Positions 53,415 through 62,586 of a DNA stretch of 64,000 nucleotides are shown piece by piece. Every line of letters starts with the position of its first letter. Position 1 is the first letter of the stretch. The position numbers and the translations under genes are program-made. The notes beneath the pieces are model-generated. The model searched no databases, was not told the origin of the DNA, and saw nothing but the letters and a program-made list of their open reading frames with translations. This DNA comes from Planktothricoides raciborskii GIHE-MW2. Its GTDB lineage: Bacteria; Cyanobacteriota; Cyanobacteriia; Cyanobacteriales; Laspinemataceae. Location of the stretch: positions 5,753,001-5,817,000 of the forward strand of contig NZ_CP159837.1 of NCBI RefSeq assembly GCF_040564635.1. Reading direction: 5' to 3'.

Positions 53415-56045
53415 GTGACTTTAAGTGTAACTGTGGATACCCTGTTGTACTGGATAGGTAAAATTCAGCCATCAGAACGATCGCTGGTGGGAGATCGGGC
53501 GTTTTATTTGAGTCAACAAGCCCAAGTTGGACGGGCGGTGATTCCGGGGTTTGCGATCGCCGCCCCAGCATTACGAGAATTTTTAGCCACTAATAAATGG
53601 TCAGAACCACTGATAGGGGAACTCCTCACCTCAATGCTGCATATTAATGTGGATAATGTACAGCAGTTAAAAGGATTGGCTTCACATATTCGCCAAGAAC
53701 TTTGCGAGGCTGAGTTACCAGAAACATGGGTCGATACCTTAGAAGTTGCGGCAGATCAATTAAATTCACCTGTGTTAATCTTTCGTCCTTGTTTGGTTGA
53801 ACGAGTGATATCTAGAGGTGCTGAATATACCCAGAATTTTTCTCAGATTTCTGGATTGCTAGAAAGTCGGGTTTGCCGGAATAACCGATATTCTTTGAGT
53901 CGAGTATGGAAAGAAACTTGGGCGGAATTATTTAGCGCTCGGAGTTTATTTTATTGGCAAAAGTCGGGAATTTGTTTACAACAGTTAGATTTGGCGATTT
54001 TGGTTCAGCCGGTATGGAATGCGATCGCCGCTGGCAGTTTGGAAACCCGATCGGATATTTGGGAGATTAAAGGAACTTGGGGGTTAGGAATGTCGATTCC
54101 TGCGGGGAAAACGGTTGCGGATTATTACCAAGTGAATCCCATCACGGGCAGAGTCCAACAACAAACTTTAGGCAATAAGCTGATTGCTTATCATGTTCCG
54201 GTGAATCAAATCCCACCAAAGAGTTTCATAGAATATGCGCTGGCCAAAAACAGCCATGACCACTCATCAGATTTGCCTTGGGAAATGGAGGTTTCGGTGG
54301 CTACGAATCTGGACTTTTGCCAATTTATTCAGCCGTTGATGCTGGATGAAGCACAACAGCAACAGTATGCCTTGCCAGAACCATTCCTCTCAGAGTTAAT
54401 TGGGTTCACGGAAACTCTGGTTGCCGATTTGGGCGAGCGCGTAGTTTGGGAATGGATTGTTTGTCCAGGCCAAAAAATAGAAATTAACACGAGTGCTGAT
54501 TTTAATTATCAGAAATGGCCTAGTCTGCAACTGTATTTAAGTCAAGTGATCAGCTGGGATAGCACACCAAAGCCCTACCCAAATAATGTCCCAAATAATG
54601 TCCCAAATAATTTGGCAGATCAAGGGGAAAATATACGGGATAATCTGGCAAATTTTAGTGAAAATCATCCTTGGTTGCTGGGAGTAGGGGCATCTCCTGG
54701 AGAAGCGATCGCCCCGGCATTTGTGATTAGTGATTACGGTCAACTGCCAACCACTATCCCGCCCAAAAGTATGATTGTCGCCAAAACAATAAATGTGGAT
54801 GCGCTTTTTTGTTTAAAAGAAGCCGCTGGAGTGATTGCCGAACAGGGGGGAATGACTTCTCATGCGGCAATCCTAGCCAGAGAATTAGGTATTCCTGCGG
54901 TGGTTGGGGTCATCGGTGCCACCAAAAAAATTAGGTCGGGTCAATTGTTATTGATTAATGGAGATCGAGGGAAAGTTTTCCAGATGCAATCCCAAATTTC
55001 CGAAGTTAAAAAAACTCTTAATCAACTTCCCCAAAAAACACCTGTGTCTATGAATTCAGATCCTTATAGTCTGCCAATGAGTTTACCCAACAATCCTGTA
55101 TATAATAATTATGCCTATAATAATTCTGGATCTAATTCTGCATATAACTCTGCCTATTTTGAAGCAATTGTCACTCAAATTATGGTAAATTTGAGTCAAG
55201 TAAAATCTCTGGAAAAAATCGACAATTTGCCGGTAGATGGCGTCGGATTGTTGCGTTCGGAACTGATGATTTTAGATATTGTTGGCCCGCAAAACCCGCA
55301 AAATTGGATCGAAGCGGGACATCAGCAAGAATTTATTGATTTAATGAGCGATGCAGTGACGAAAATTGCCCGATATTTTTTCCCCCGTCCAGTTTTTTAT
55401 CGATCTTGCGATCTACGTGCCGATGAATATCTCGGACCGGAAGAAAGAAATCCAGCCCTGGGGGTACATGGAACATTTAGTTATTTGCTTGATTCCAGTT
55501 TATTTGAATTAGAATTAGCGGTACTGGATCGAGTGCAAAATGATGGTTACACTAATATTAATTTAATCTTGCCGTTTGTGCGAAGTGTTGAAGAGTTTGT
55601 ATTTTGCCGTCAAAAAGTGGAACAAACTGGACTGACTCGGGTGAATAGTTTTCAACTCTGGATTATGGCTGAAGTCCCTTCGGTATTATTTTTATTACAG
55701 GACTATGTTAAAGCGGGGGTTCAAGGGATTGCGATCGGCACGAATGATTTAACTCAGTTGTTACTAGGTTCAGACCGCAACCATCCCCAGTTTCAACATA
55801 TCTTTGAAACCCCTCATCCGGCAGTGAAAGAAGCAATTCGGCAGTTAATTACTCTGACGAAATCGTTCAATATTCCTTGTTCTATTTGCGGTCAAGCGGT
55901 GGTGATGGATCCAAGATTTATCGATGATTTGGTGCGCTGGGGGGTGACGGGAATTTCGGTGGAACCGACTTCATTTGAAACGACTTATCGAGCGATCGCC
56001 CGTTCAGAAAAAAGACTGCTTTTAGAAGCAGCCCGTCGCGAATGA
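53415..56045 (+). CDS. PEP-synthase/PPDK-like protein with degenerate N-terminal domain
   Basis: An 876-residue protein laid out like phosphoenolpyruvate synthase. The swivelling phosphohistidine domain is intact (EQGGMTSHAAILARELGIPAV, His near 485). The C-terminal PEP-binding barrel has VGLLRSELMIL, FYRSCDLRADE, IMAEVPSVLFLL, GTNDLTQLLLGSDRN and CSICGQAV. But the usual NPMLGWRG reads NPALGVHG, and the N-terminal ATP-binding domain lacks the SSATAEDLxxASFAGQ motif (here FRPCLVERVISRGAEYTQNF), so ATP use is doubtful. Low-complexity PNNVPNN (near 395) and Asn/Tyr-rich (near 560) linkers are insertions. Start is GTG at 53415. Likely a cyanobacterial PEP-utilising family protein of unsettled role. 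Confidence 0.82.
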   Translation: MTLSVTVDTLLYWIGKIQPSERSLVGDRAFYLSQQAQVGRAVIPGFAIAAPALREFLATNKWSEPLIGELLTSMLHINVDNVQQLKGLASHIRQELCEAELPETWVDTLEVAADQLNSPVLIFRPCLVERVISRGAEYTQNFSQISGLLESRVCRNNRYSLSRVWKETWAELFSARSLFYWQKSGICLQQLDLAILVQPVWNAIAAGSLETRSDIWEIKGTWGLGMSIPAGKTVADYYQVNPITGRVQQQTLGNKLIAYHVPVNQIPPKSFIEYALAKNSHDHSSDLPWEMEVSVATNLDFCQFIQPLMLDEAQQQQYALPEPFLSELIGFTETLVADLGERVVWEWIVCPGQKIEINTSADFNYQKWPSLQLYLSQVISWDSTPKPYPNNVPNNVPNNLADQGENIRDNLANFSENHPWLLGVGASPGEAIAPAFVISDYGQLPTTIPPKSMIVAKTINVDALFCLKEAAGVIAEQGGMTSHAAILARELGIPAVVGVIGATKKIRSGQLLLINGDRGKVFQMQSQISEVKKTLNQLPQKTPVSMNSDPYSLPMSLPNNPVYNNYAYNNSGSNSAYNSAYFEAIVTQIMVNLSQVKSLEKIDNLPVDGVGLLRSELMILDIVGPQNPQNWIEAGHQQEFIDLMSDAVTKIARYFFPRPVFYRSCDLRADEYLGPEERNPALGVHGTFSYLLDSSLFELELAVLDRVQNDGYTNINLILPFVRSVEEFVFCRQKVEQTGLTRVNSFQLWIMAEVPSVLFLLQDYVKAGVQGIAIGTNDLTQLLLGSDRNHPQFQHIFETPHPAVKEAIRQLITLTKSFNIPCSICGQAVVMDPRFIDDLVRWGVTGISVEPTSFETTYRAIARSEKRLLLEAARRE

Positions 56046-56157
56046 TACTCTTTGAATTCTTAAGTATATTCTCAGATTATCCCCAGATGTGATCTATAGT
56101 TTATTTGCCCAGGGTTAGGGGTGATTGATCAATTGCCCCTTATTTAGGCGATACGGT

Positions 56158-57006
56158 TCAATGTTTTTGATTTTCTAACAAAAACTGGGAATTAATCTTT
56201 TTTCGATGATGACTCAGTTGTTGAACCCCTAAAGTCAGCCACTTCATTAACCAGTATAAGGCAGAAATTACCAGAAAGGTAATTACCATTACCAGTACGG
56301 GACGTTTGGCGATTAACTCTTCCATGACGCTGTTGATTAAAGTGTGGGTGTTGGTGATAATGTCCCAACTATTAAACCGGAGAAATCGGCCTAGATAAAT
56401 AGCGATCGCACTCAAACCATGTATAATCACTTCAGCGAAGAAAATCAATCGTCCCCACCCTTGGCCCTGCATATATTCTCCCAGGTGCATTAAGGAGAGG
56501 ACATAAGCTTGGAAACCGACAATCATAAAGATTAAATATAAAGGAATCAACGCCAAAGTAATAATCCAAACGGAATAGCCTTCGCGAATATCGTCAATTA
56601 AATGAATGATATCGGTTAAGACATAAGGAGCATTGGGTAAAAAACTGATAAAAATTAAAAAGCCTAACCACCAAGTTAGGGAACGGGAATGCGATCGCTT
56701 AATCACCCAAATATCCACGATCATTAGACCAACGGTGAGCAACAATGTACCAAGTAAATAGGGCATTCCTAAATCGGGAATCAGGTGACGGAGAAACCAT
56801 GCCACAAGTCGCGCATTGGGGAAAAAAGTTAGACCCATCAGCAAACAAACTGCCCAGGGAAACCAGCGGGATGTGCTTGGTTTAAATAAGCAAAAACTTA
56901 ACCCTAACGGGACTAAGGCTAAAAAAGTATTCCAAGTCATCCAGCGACTATTACTTAACATCGCTTGAGATGCGTAATCTATCCAAGTTAAACCTTGATC
57001 GAGCAT
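56158..57006 (-). CDS. DUF1361 membrane protein
   Basis: A 282-residue integral membrane protein with about seven hydrophobic segments and the DUF1361 signature (FLPNAPYVLTDIIHL and a later LGRFLRFNSWDI). The family is widespread and uncharacterised. The start at 57006 has GAGGAACTCTC a short way upstream. It stands alone, convergent with the PEP-synthase-like gene. Confidence 0.85.
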   Translation of the reverse strand: MLDQGLTWIDYASQAMLSNSRWMTWNTFLALVPLGLSFCLFKPSTSRWFPWAVCLLMGLTFFPNARLVAWFLRHLIPDLGMPYLLGTLLLTVGLMIVDIWVIKRSHSRSLTWWLGFLIFISFLPNAPYVLTDIIHLIDDIREGYSVWIITLALIPLYLIFMIVGFQAYVLSLMHLGEYMQGQGWGRLIFFAEVIIHGLSAIAIYLGRFLRFNSWDIITNTHTLINSVMEELIAKRPVLVMVITFLVISALYWLMKWLTLGVQQLSHHRKKINSQFLLENQKH

Positions 57007-57441
57007 AGAGAGTTCCTCTCTTTAATTATTGTCAAAAATTGTCAAAATACGTTCAAACCATAGACACAGGTTCAGAAACCAGATTTATTGACCCAAAGAC
57101 AGATTTGGTGCCAAATTTTGGTTGGGCTTTGGGCAATTTCCTTGATCTAACTCCCAGCTTATCCCCTATCTGATTTCTACGGTAACAAGGCTCAAATACA
57201 TCGTCCAGATCCATCGTGCATATATAGTATTGATTCATTTGCTTCTTGCTTAACTTCAGCCACGCTCCGGAAAATTTCGCAAAATTGACTATTGAAATTC
57301 AGTTTTGAATTTTACCCAATGCGGTATTAATCAGGGCTGGAGATTTTATCTGGGGATTTTATGGCGATTTCGTTTTAGTGGTAAAACTAAGATTTCAGGT
57401 CTAAATCTGCTGACCAGCAACCTAGTGAGGAAGTCGAAAAT
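57007..57441. other. 435-bp divergent spacer
   Basis: Lies between the DUF1361 start (minus) and nanE (plus). No repeats of the common families and no gene are seen. Must hold both promoters; none could be fixed. Confidence 0.5.
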
Positions 57442-58164
57442 ATGCCAATGGTCAATTCTACAGATAAAAAATTGGTGTCCGGTTTGGTGTCCGGTTTAAT
57501 TGTATCTTGTCAAGCACCCGCTGATTCGCCGTTATATGAACCGAAAATCATTGCCGCGATCGCCCATGCGGCAATTCTGCGTGGGGCTTCTGGGGTGCGG
57601 ATTGATACCCCTGCCCATGTGTCAGCGGTCCGTGAAGAGTTGCAAAAGAATTTTGAGACGCCCTATCCGATTATTGGCTTGTGGAAACAAACGTTGCCAG
57701 ACTATGAGGTTTATATTACGCCTCGGTTTGCGGATGCAGAGGCGATCGCGGCTGCGGGCGCGGATATTATTGCTATTGATGCTACGGAAAGAAAGCGTCC
57801 TCCTGGGGAATCTTTAGCTAGTTTAATTCAGCGAATTCACAATGATTTGGGCAAAATGGTGATGGCGGATGTGGATACTATTGCAGCGGCGATCGCCGCC
57901 GAAAAAGCGGGCGCCGATATGGTAGGCACTACCCTTTATGGTTACACCGCCGCCACCAAAAATTTTTCTCCTCCAGGTTTTGACCTGTTAGAGGCAATGG
58001 TGACAACTCTCCAGGTGCCGGTGATTTGTGAAGGGGGAATTTCTGCCCCGGCAATGGCGAAAAAAGCCCTAGAAATTGGGGCGGATGCGGTGGTTGTGGG
58101 GACGGATATTACGGGCATTGATTTAAAAGTCCAAGCCTATCAAGGGGCGATCGCTCGTGGTTAA
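57442..58164 (+). CDS. nanE: N-acetylmannosamine-6-phosphate 2-epimerase
   Basis: NanE interconverts ManNAc-6-P and GlcNAc-6-P. The 240-residue TIM-barrel protein carries LIVSCQAPADSPLYEP, the conserved GASGVRID, PIIGLWKQ, VYITPRF, IIAIDATERKRP, DTIAAAIAAEKAGADMVGTTLYGYT and ICEGGIS; the catalytic Lys and Glu positions (GLWKQ and CEGG) are kept. Next to the start, TTGGTGTCCGG occurs twice, giving LVSGLVSGL. No nan operon is present, so it probably serves aminosugar recycling rather than sialic acid breakdown. Confidence 0.93.
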   Translation: MPMVNSTDKKLVSGLVSGLIVSCQAPADSPLYEPKIIAAIAHAAILRGASGVRIDTPAHVSAVREELQKNFETPYPIIGLWKQTLPDYEVYITPRFADAEAIAAAGADIIAIDATERKRPPGESLASLIQRIHNDLGKMVMADVDTIAAAIAAEKAGADMVGTTLYGYTAATKNFSPPGFDLLEAMVTTLQVPVICEGGISAPAMAKKALEIGADAVVVGTDITGIDLKVQAYQGAIARG

Positions 58165-58555
58165 ACGATCGTTTCACGATCTTCGATCCCCTGGAATGGC
58201 TTTTGTCGGCGGGTGCGATCGCCCGGACGCACGAATCTCTGATTATGCTAAAACAATCCTCTGGACTGTAAATTGTCTGTAAAAATATTGTCTGTAAAAA
58301 TGCTGAGAGGCGATCGCCCATAAGTTTCTCTGAGTAAAGCATCGGATATTGCCACTTATTAGTTCGGTTCTACGAATTTCTTAAGTGTAACAGTTTCGTT
58401 AGTCTAGAGTTAGCATTTAAGAATTTTATAAATGCCACCACATTTGAGGGAACTCAATCGGTGGCTTCTCTCGGTGGCTTTAATTCTCTGGATTTAATGG
58501 CCTATCCGGAGCTTGATTTAATTAATTGACGATAACATTCTGGGGGTGTTGACTT
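58165..58555. other. 391-bp spacer before the sensor kinase
   Basis: Has several HIP1-like GCGATCGC sites and a direct duplicate ATTGTCTGTAAAAAT (58270-58300). No gene or clear promoter is recognised. Confidence 0.5.
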
Positions 58556-60289
58556 TTGTATAAGTGGCTATTACCGACCATTAGTGAACTTTTGGCTGCT
58601 GCCAATGCGGATATCGCTGGTTCGTTAGATCCAATTTCCGCCGTGAGTTGGGATGTGAATGTCGATCGCGAACGCTGGCTATATCAACAATCAACCAAGG
58701 AAGATCGGCGCATCACAGCCCAACAGCAATGGTATGGGGCGATCGCCGCCTTTTCTCGTTTGTTACAACGGGAAGTAGCCACCATAGAAACCGAGAATCA
58801 TCCTTTACTTAATAAAAAATTCGCGGGGGATCTGCGGAGTCACTCGGTGAATAGCGTGCTGTTATGTAGTGCTTTGCCGGTGGATATCTCCGCAAATTTT
58901 TCTCAATATTTTGAACCGTGGAGATTTATTTCTGAAGCACAACTACCGGGGGATGATTCGATGAGCGTTCGCGATAGCGTTGCGGAGCAATATCGCCAAT
59001 TAGCCCTTCCTCAAATTGTGCGGACACTCACCAACGATCCGTTAAGCGACGAGCAATTTTGTGTCTGGTTAACCAAAGAATTTAGTTTAGTCATGGCCTT
59101 GGGACAATCTCCCCAAAATGAACCCATATTTCAGTTTTCTTTTGAGCCGAAAATAGTAGAATTAGCGGTCAAAGCATTGCGATCGCGTGTCACCCTCACG
59201 GGCAGTCCAGAAATGGCATCAATGCTAGACAATGATTTAGCCGAATTCGTCCCCTTGATACCGGATTACAAAACGGTGATGCTGTTTAGTCAGCTTGCTT
59301 TAAAATATCAAGCGGATTTCGCGGATTTCTCTCCTAAAGTGGCAAGAGCAACGCGGAAACCTTACCAGCTTTTAAGTGGTACTAGCGGCTCGGTGGTTTC
59401 TGTTAGTCACCAGGAAGATCGCTTTAGCCAAAAAGTTCAGCAAAAATCTCTGACTATGCCCTCCGGTGATGGAAAAACTACCATTAAAACCTTAAAAAAT
59501 CACTCTTATAATGCCACTTCTAAACATATTTTAGCAAAACTTTCGGCCACGGGAGATAAAAATTTGCGGAATCAAACCCCAAATCAATCTCCTAGTTTGG
59601 ATGTGGAATTGTTACAGGCGATCGCCCATGAAGTCCGCACCCCTTTAACCACCATTCGCACCCTGACGCGGTTGTTATTAAAACGGCGTAATTTAGATGC
59701 GGATATTATTAAGCGATTAGAAAGTATTGACCGCGAATGTAGCGAGCAAATTGACCGTTTTAGTTTAATTTTCCGGGCAGTAGAATTAGAAACCTGTGAA
59801 AAAACCCGATCCCTGTTACAACTGACTTCAACTTCTTTAGCAGATGTCTTTAACCATTGTATTCCCCGGTGGCAAAAACAAGCCAGCCGCAGAAATTTAA
59901 ATTTAGAGGTAATTTTACCGCCGAAAATGCCCCCAGTTGTCACCGACCCCACTATGCTGGATCAAGTGCTTACGGGTGCTTTAGAAAACTTCATTTCTTC
60001 CGTTTCCGGAGGCAGTGATGTGCAGGTGAAAGTGATGCTGGCTGGAAATCAATTAAAAATGCAGTTACATTCAGAAATTAAAGCGGATAAATGGGATCCT
60101 AGTTCTGCGACTACTCCCCCACTTAAGTCGATTGGTCAATTACTGATGTTTCAGCCTGAAACTGGCAATATTAGCCTTAATTTAAGTACCACCAAAAATC
60201 TATTTCAAGCCCTGGGTGCGAAGTTAATCGTCAGAAAGCGATCGCACCAAGGTCAAGTGCTAACTATCTTTTTACCCTTAGAAGCTTAG
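58556..60289 (+). CDS. Histidine-kinase-like protein with degenerate ATPase domain
   Basis: A 577-residue soluble protein starting at a TTG. Residues 1-255 form an unrecognised N-terminal domain; residues 265-345 are a Ser/Lys-rich linker. HisKA is clear: LLQAIAHEVRTPLTTIRTL, His near 360. The C-terminal domain has an N-box-like TGALENF, but I do not see the G1 (DxGxG) or G2 (GxGxGL) ATP-binding motifs; instead it reads MQLHSEIKADKW and LNLSTTKNLFQALGAKL. It may act as a phosphotransfer or regulatory pseudokinase. A short GAGCGTTCGCGATAGCGTTG CGG insertion near 58962-58985 adds SVRDSVAEQ to the N-terminal domain. Monocistronic. Confidence 0.8.
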   Translation: MYKWLLPTISELLAAANADIAGSLDPISAVSWDVNVDRERWLYQQSTKEDRRITAQQQWYGAIAAFSRLLQREVATIETENHPLLNKKFAGDLRSHSVNSVLLCSALPVDISANFSQYFEPWRFISEAQLPGDDSMSVRDSVAEQYRQLALPQIVRTLTNDPLSDEQFCVWLTKEFSLVMALGQSPQNEPIFQFSFEPKIVELAVKALRSRVTLTGSPEMASMLDNDLAEFVPLIPDYKTVMLFSQLALKYQADFADFSPKVARATRKPYQLLSGTSGSVVSVSHQEDRFSQKVQQKSLTMPSGDGKTTIKTLKNHSYNATSKHILAKLSATGDKNLRNQTPNQSPSLDVELLQAIAHEVRTPLTTIRTLTRLLLKRRNLDADIIKRLESIDRECSEQIDRFSLIFRAVELETCEKTRSLLQLTSTSLADVFNHCIPRWQKQASRRNLNLEVILPPKMPPVVTDPTMLDQVLTGALENFISSVSGGSDVQVKVMLAGNQLKMQLHSEIKADKWDPSSATTPPLKSIGQLLMFQPETGNISLNLSTTKNLFQALGAKLIVRKRSHQGQVLTIFLPLEA

Positions 60290-60750
60290 ATATTTTGGTT
60301 TTCTCTTTTTACCACAAAGACACAAAGAACACAAAGAGATAAATCCCTCTGTGTTCTTTGTGTCTTTGTGGTTAGGAACAAATCGCGGATTATTTGCTAA
60401 ACAATAGCAAATTTTTCCTCTGCGATCGCCTTTGTTAACCGATGATGATCCGTGTAAATTGACCAAAAAAATTACCCACTTCTAACCAGTGTTGCTATCC
60501 GTCAAGGTAAGTCTATTAAAGAATTAGCTACAGAGGCGATCGATGTTTATTTAGAACCGTTGGGGAAATATAATGTGTTTGACATTTTTTTACCACAGAG
60601 ACACAGAGAACACGGAGGGCATATCTTTGTGTCCTTTGTGTCTTTGTGGTGTAAAAAAAATTACAATTCTTGACCAAAATAAAAAGAAGTATCGTTAGTA
60701 AATTACAGTAATAAGAATGCCACTATTCTTAATCTCCCCAACTTGGTTAA
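60290..60750. repeat. CTTTGTGTCTTTGTGG inverted repeats and gene remnants
   Basis: A perfect 22-bp inverted repeat (60311-60332 with 60351-60372, ACCACAAAGACACAAAGAAC AC) lies just after the kinase stop, where it may serve as terminator. A second, looser pair is at 60590-60655. Between them is the antitoxin fragment. Related single copies lie at 34190, 37466 and 61110. Confidence 0.85.
60491..60580 (+). pseudogene. Fragment of a ribbon-helix-helix antitoxin-like gene
   Basis: The frame reads VAIRQGKSIKELATEAIDVYLEPLGKY, which fits the core of small RHH antitoxins (RGKSIKELATEAL). Neither start nor the rest remains; repeat DNA cuts it on both sides. Short match, so moderate confidence. Confidence 0.5.
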
Positions 60751-61055
60751 TCACCTCCGAAAGTGATCTTTTGCATATGCGAGTAATTTACCGTTTTTCA
60801 GCGCCACCCAACAACCGCGATACTCAGCCCGGTGTTCCTTAATCCAGTCGATATCTGCCTGGACATCTTGATTTGGATCGCGGGGAACCGTTTTCAATTT
60901 CGGATGGGCGAGAATATACTCATATTTTTTAATTCTGCATGGTCTGGAAAATGCTTTAATGTTTCCACGGCAATTTCCCAAGCGCCATGCAAATTGCCCC
61001 GTGTGATTTCTATATCGGCTTGTTTGATGAAGTCTTCCGCTATTTTATGGGTCAT
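60751..61055 (-). pseudogene. Small DUF5678-like gene with a 1-bp frameshift
   Basis: From the ATG at 61055 the frame gives MTHKIAEDFIKQADIEITRG NLHGAWEIAVETLKHF-like helical sequence, then leaves at a run of six A (60925-60930). One base added there restores HAELKKYEYILAHPKL and DIDWIKEHRAEYRGCWVALK NGKLLAYAKD, ending at 60751, about 101 residues in all. The C-terminal part resembles DUF5678 domains, often near toxin-antitoxin genes. Either a real decay or an indel in the sequence at a homopolymer. Confidence 0.65.
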
Positions 61056-61363
61056 ATTTGTTAATGGTTTTTTTGATAATTTTATTTTACAACATTTTTG
61101 ATTTTAACCACAAAGACACAAAGGACACAAAGAGATAAATTGCTGAGTCAGGGCGAAGCATATAGCCTACCCTGATGCCGGTTCGCGTCTACGGCATCGA
61201 AATTACCGCGCTGAAATTTTATTGAAGAATCGCCAAGATTGTTCTGGGAATAGGACAGCCCCTACATCCCTCTTTCCAGAGATGCCTTCGCCTATTTGTG
61301 ACAAAGTGTTGGTAAAATAAAAAAAATACCGACATTTTATCACTAGAGATAGCGGCATTCAAT
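61056..61363. other. 308-bp spacer upstream of abiEi
   Basis: Contains one ACCACAAAGACACAAAGGAC repeat (61107-61126) and a GGGCGAAGCATATAGCC repeat (61149-61165) like the one at 2396-2415. No gene is seen; the abiE promoter is expected after 61300. Confidence 0.55.
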
Positions 61364-61978
61364 ATGGCAAACAATATGACCAATCCTAGTTCAAGACAAG
61401 CGATCGAACTTGTCCGAGATGCGGGAATCATGCGATCGCGAGATTTGAGAAAGCACGGGATTCATCCAGAGTCCCTACGGAGACTGGAACAGCAAGGGAT
61501 GCTGGTTCGCTCGGCTCGTGGCGTCTACACCCTCCCAGAAAACGATCTCACGGAAAATCAGAGCGAAGTTGAAGCTTGTGCGCGGGTATCTCATGGGATA
61601 GTTTGTCTGCTTTCTGCACTCCGGTTTCATGGACTGACCACCCAAGCTCCTTTTGAGGTTTGGATGGCGATCGCCAACAAAGCACGCCCGCCAAAAGACG
61701 ATATTCTGCCTCTGCGAATTGTGTATATGTCAGGTAAGGCTTTGACTGAGGGCATTGAGGAGCATTACTGCGCCGGACTGCCTGTGCGGGTGTACGGTGT
61801 GGCCAAAACAGTCGTGGATTGTTTTAAATATCGCCACAAAATTGGGATTGACGTAGCGCTTGAAGCCTTGCGCGAATCTTGGTTTACCCATCGCTGCACC
61901 ATGAATGAACTTTGGCATTATGCTCAAATCTGTCGCGTGACTCGCGTTATCTATCCTTATCTGGAGTCACTGACATGA
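61364..61978 (+). CDS. abiEi: AbiEi-type antitoxin/transcriptional repressor
   Basis: A 204-residue AbiEi family protein: N-terminal winged-helix (AIELVRDAGIMRSRDLRKHG IHPESLRRLEQQGML-like, RGVYTLPE) and a C-terminal AbiEi domain (HGIVCLLSALRFHGLT, PVRVYGVAKTVVDCFKYR). In type IV toxin-antitoxin systems AbiEi represses its operon and counters the AbiEii nucleotidyltransferase, giving phage resistance. Its stop overlaps the toxin start as ATGA. A second in-frame Met lies at codon 5. The antitoxin looks intact while the toxin does not. Confidence 0.92.
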   Translation: MANNMTNPSSRQAIELVRDAGIMRSRDLRKHGIHPESLRRLEQQGMLVRSARGVYTLPENDLTENQSEVEACARVSHGIVCLLSALRFHGLTTQAPFEVWMAIANKARPPKDDILPLRIVYMSGKALTEGIEEHYCAGLPVRVYGVAKTVVDCFKYRHKIGIDVALEALRESWFTHRCTMNELWHYAQICRVTRVIYPYLESLT

Positions 61979-62586
61979 ACCAGAGCAATCAAAATCTAGC
62001 CGCTTCAGTTCGTCAAAAGCTGCAAAATTTTTCCCAGCAGCAAAAAGATGACTTTCAATCGGTTCTGACCCGCTATGCTTTGGAGCGGTTTTTGTACCGT
62101 TTAAGTCGATCGCCCTATCAAAATCAATTTATTCTCAAAGGTGCATTACTTTTTTTCCTTTGGAGTAACCAAACCCATCGACCTACACGAGACTTAGATT
62201 TACTAGGTTATGGCGAGTCAACTGTTTCCTCTTTAGAGGAAATATTTCGGGAGATTTGTCAGATTCCGGTAGAACCAGATGGCCTTGAGTTTAAGCACGA
62301 ACAAGCGATCGGTTCGCCGATTAAAGAAAAGCAAGAGTATGAAGGAGTCCGAATTAAGTTACCCGCTTTTTTGTCAGGAACTAGGACTCGCATTAATCTT
62401 CAGATTGATATTGGCTTTGGTGATGCGGTGACACCAAGGGCAATGGAGGTTGAATTCCCGACAATTCAATCCGTTATTTTGCACTCTTGTCTCTCTTGTC
62501 TAATGATCTCCATTACCCCTGGCAATCTTCAATCCCATCCCCGATTTTTCGCATACTCTCTCAACACCGGATTGAGGAAAAATTGA
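61975..62586 (+). pseudogene. abiEii: AbiEii toxin truncated at its C-terminus
   Basis: Starts MNQSNQNLAASVRQKL at the ATGA overlap with abiEi. The nucleotidyltransferase motifs are present: FILKGALLFFLW and RPTRDLDLLGYG, then VRIKLPAFLSGTRTRINLQID and GFGD. Likeness ends near MEVEFPTI (about 62470); the last 35 residues are unrelated and overlap the 3' end of the convergent NB-ARC gene by 58 bp. Full AbiEii proteins are about 290 residues; here 203. The missing part includes the helical domain with further conserved residues, so activity is unlikely. Confidence 0.82.
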
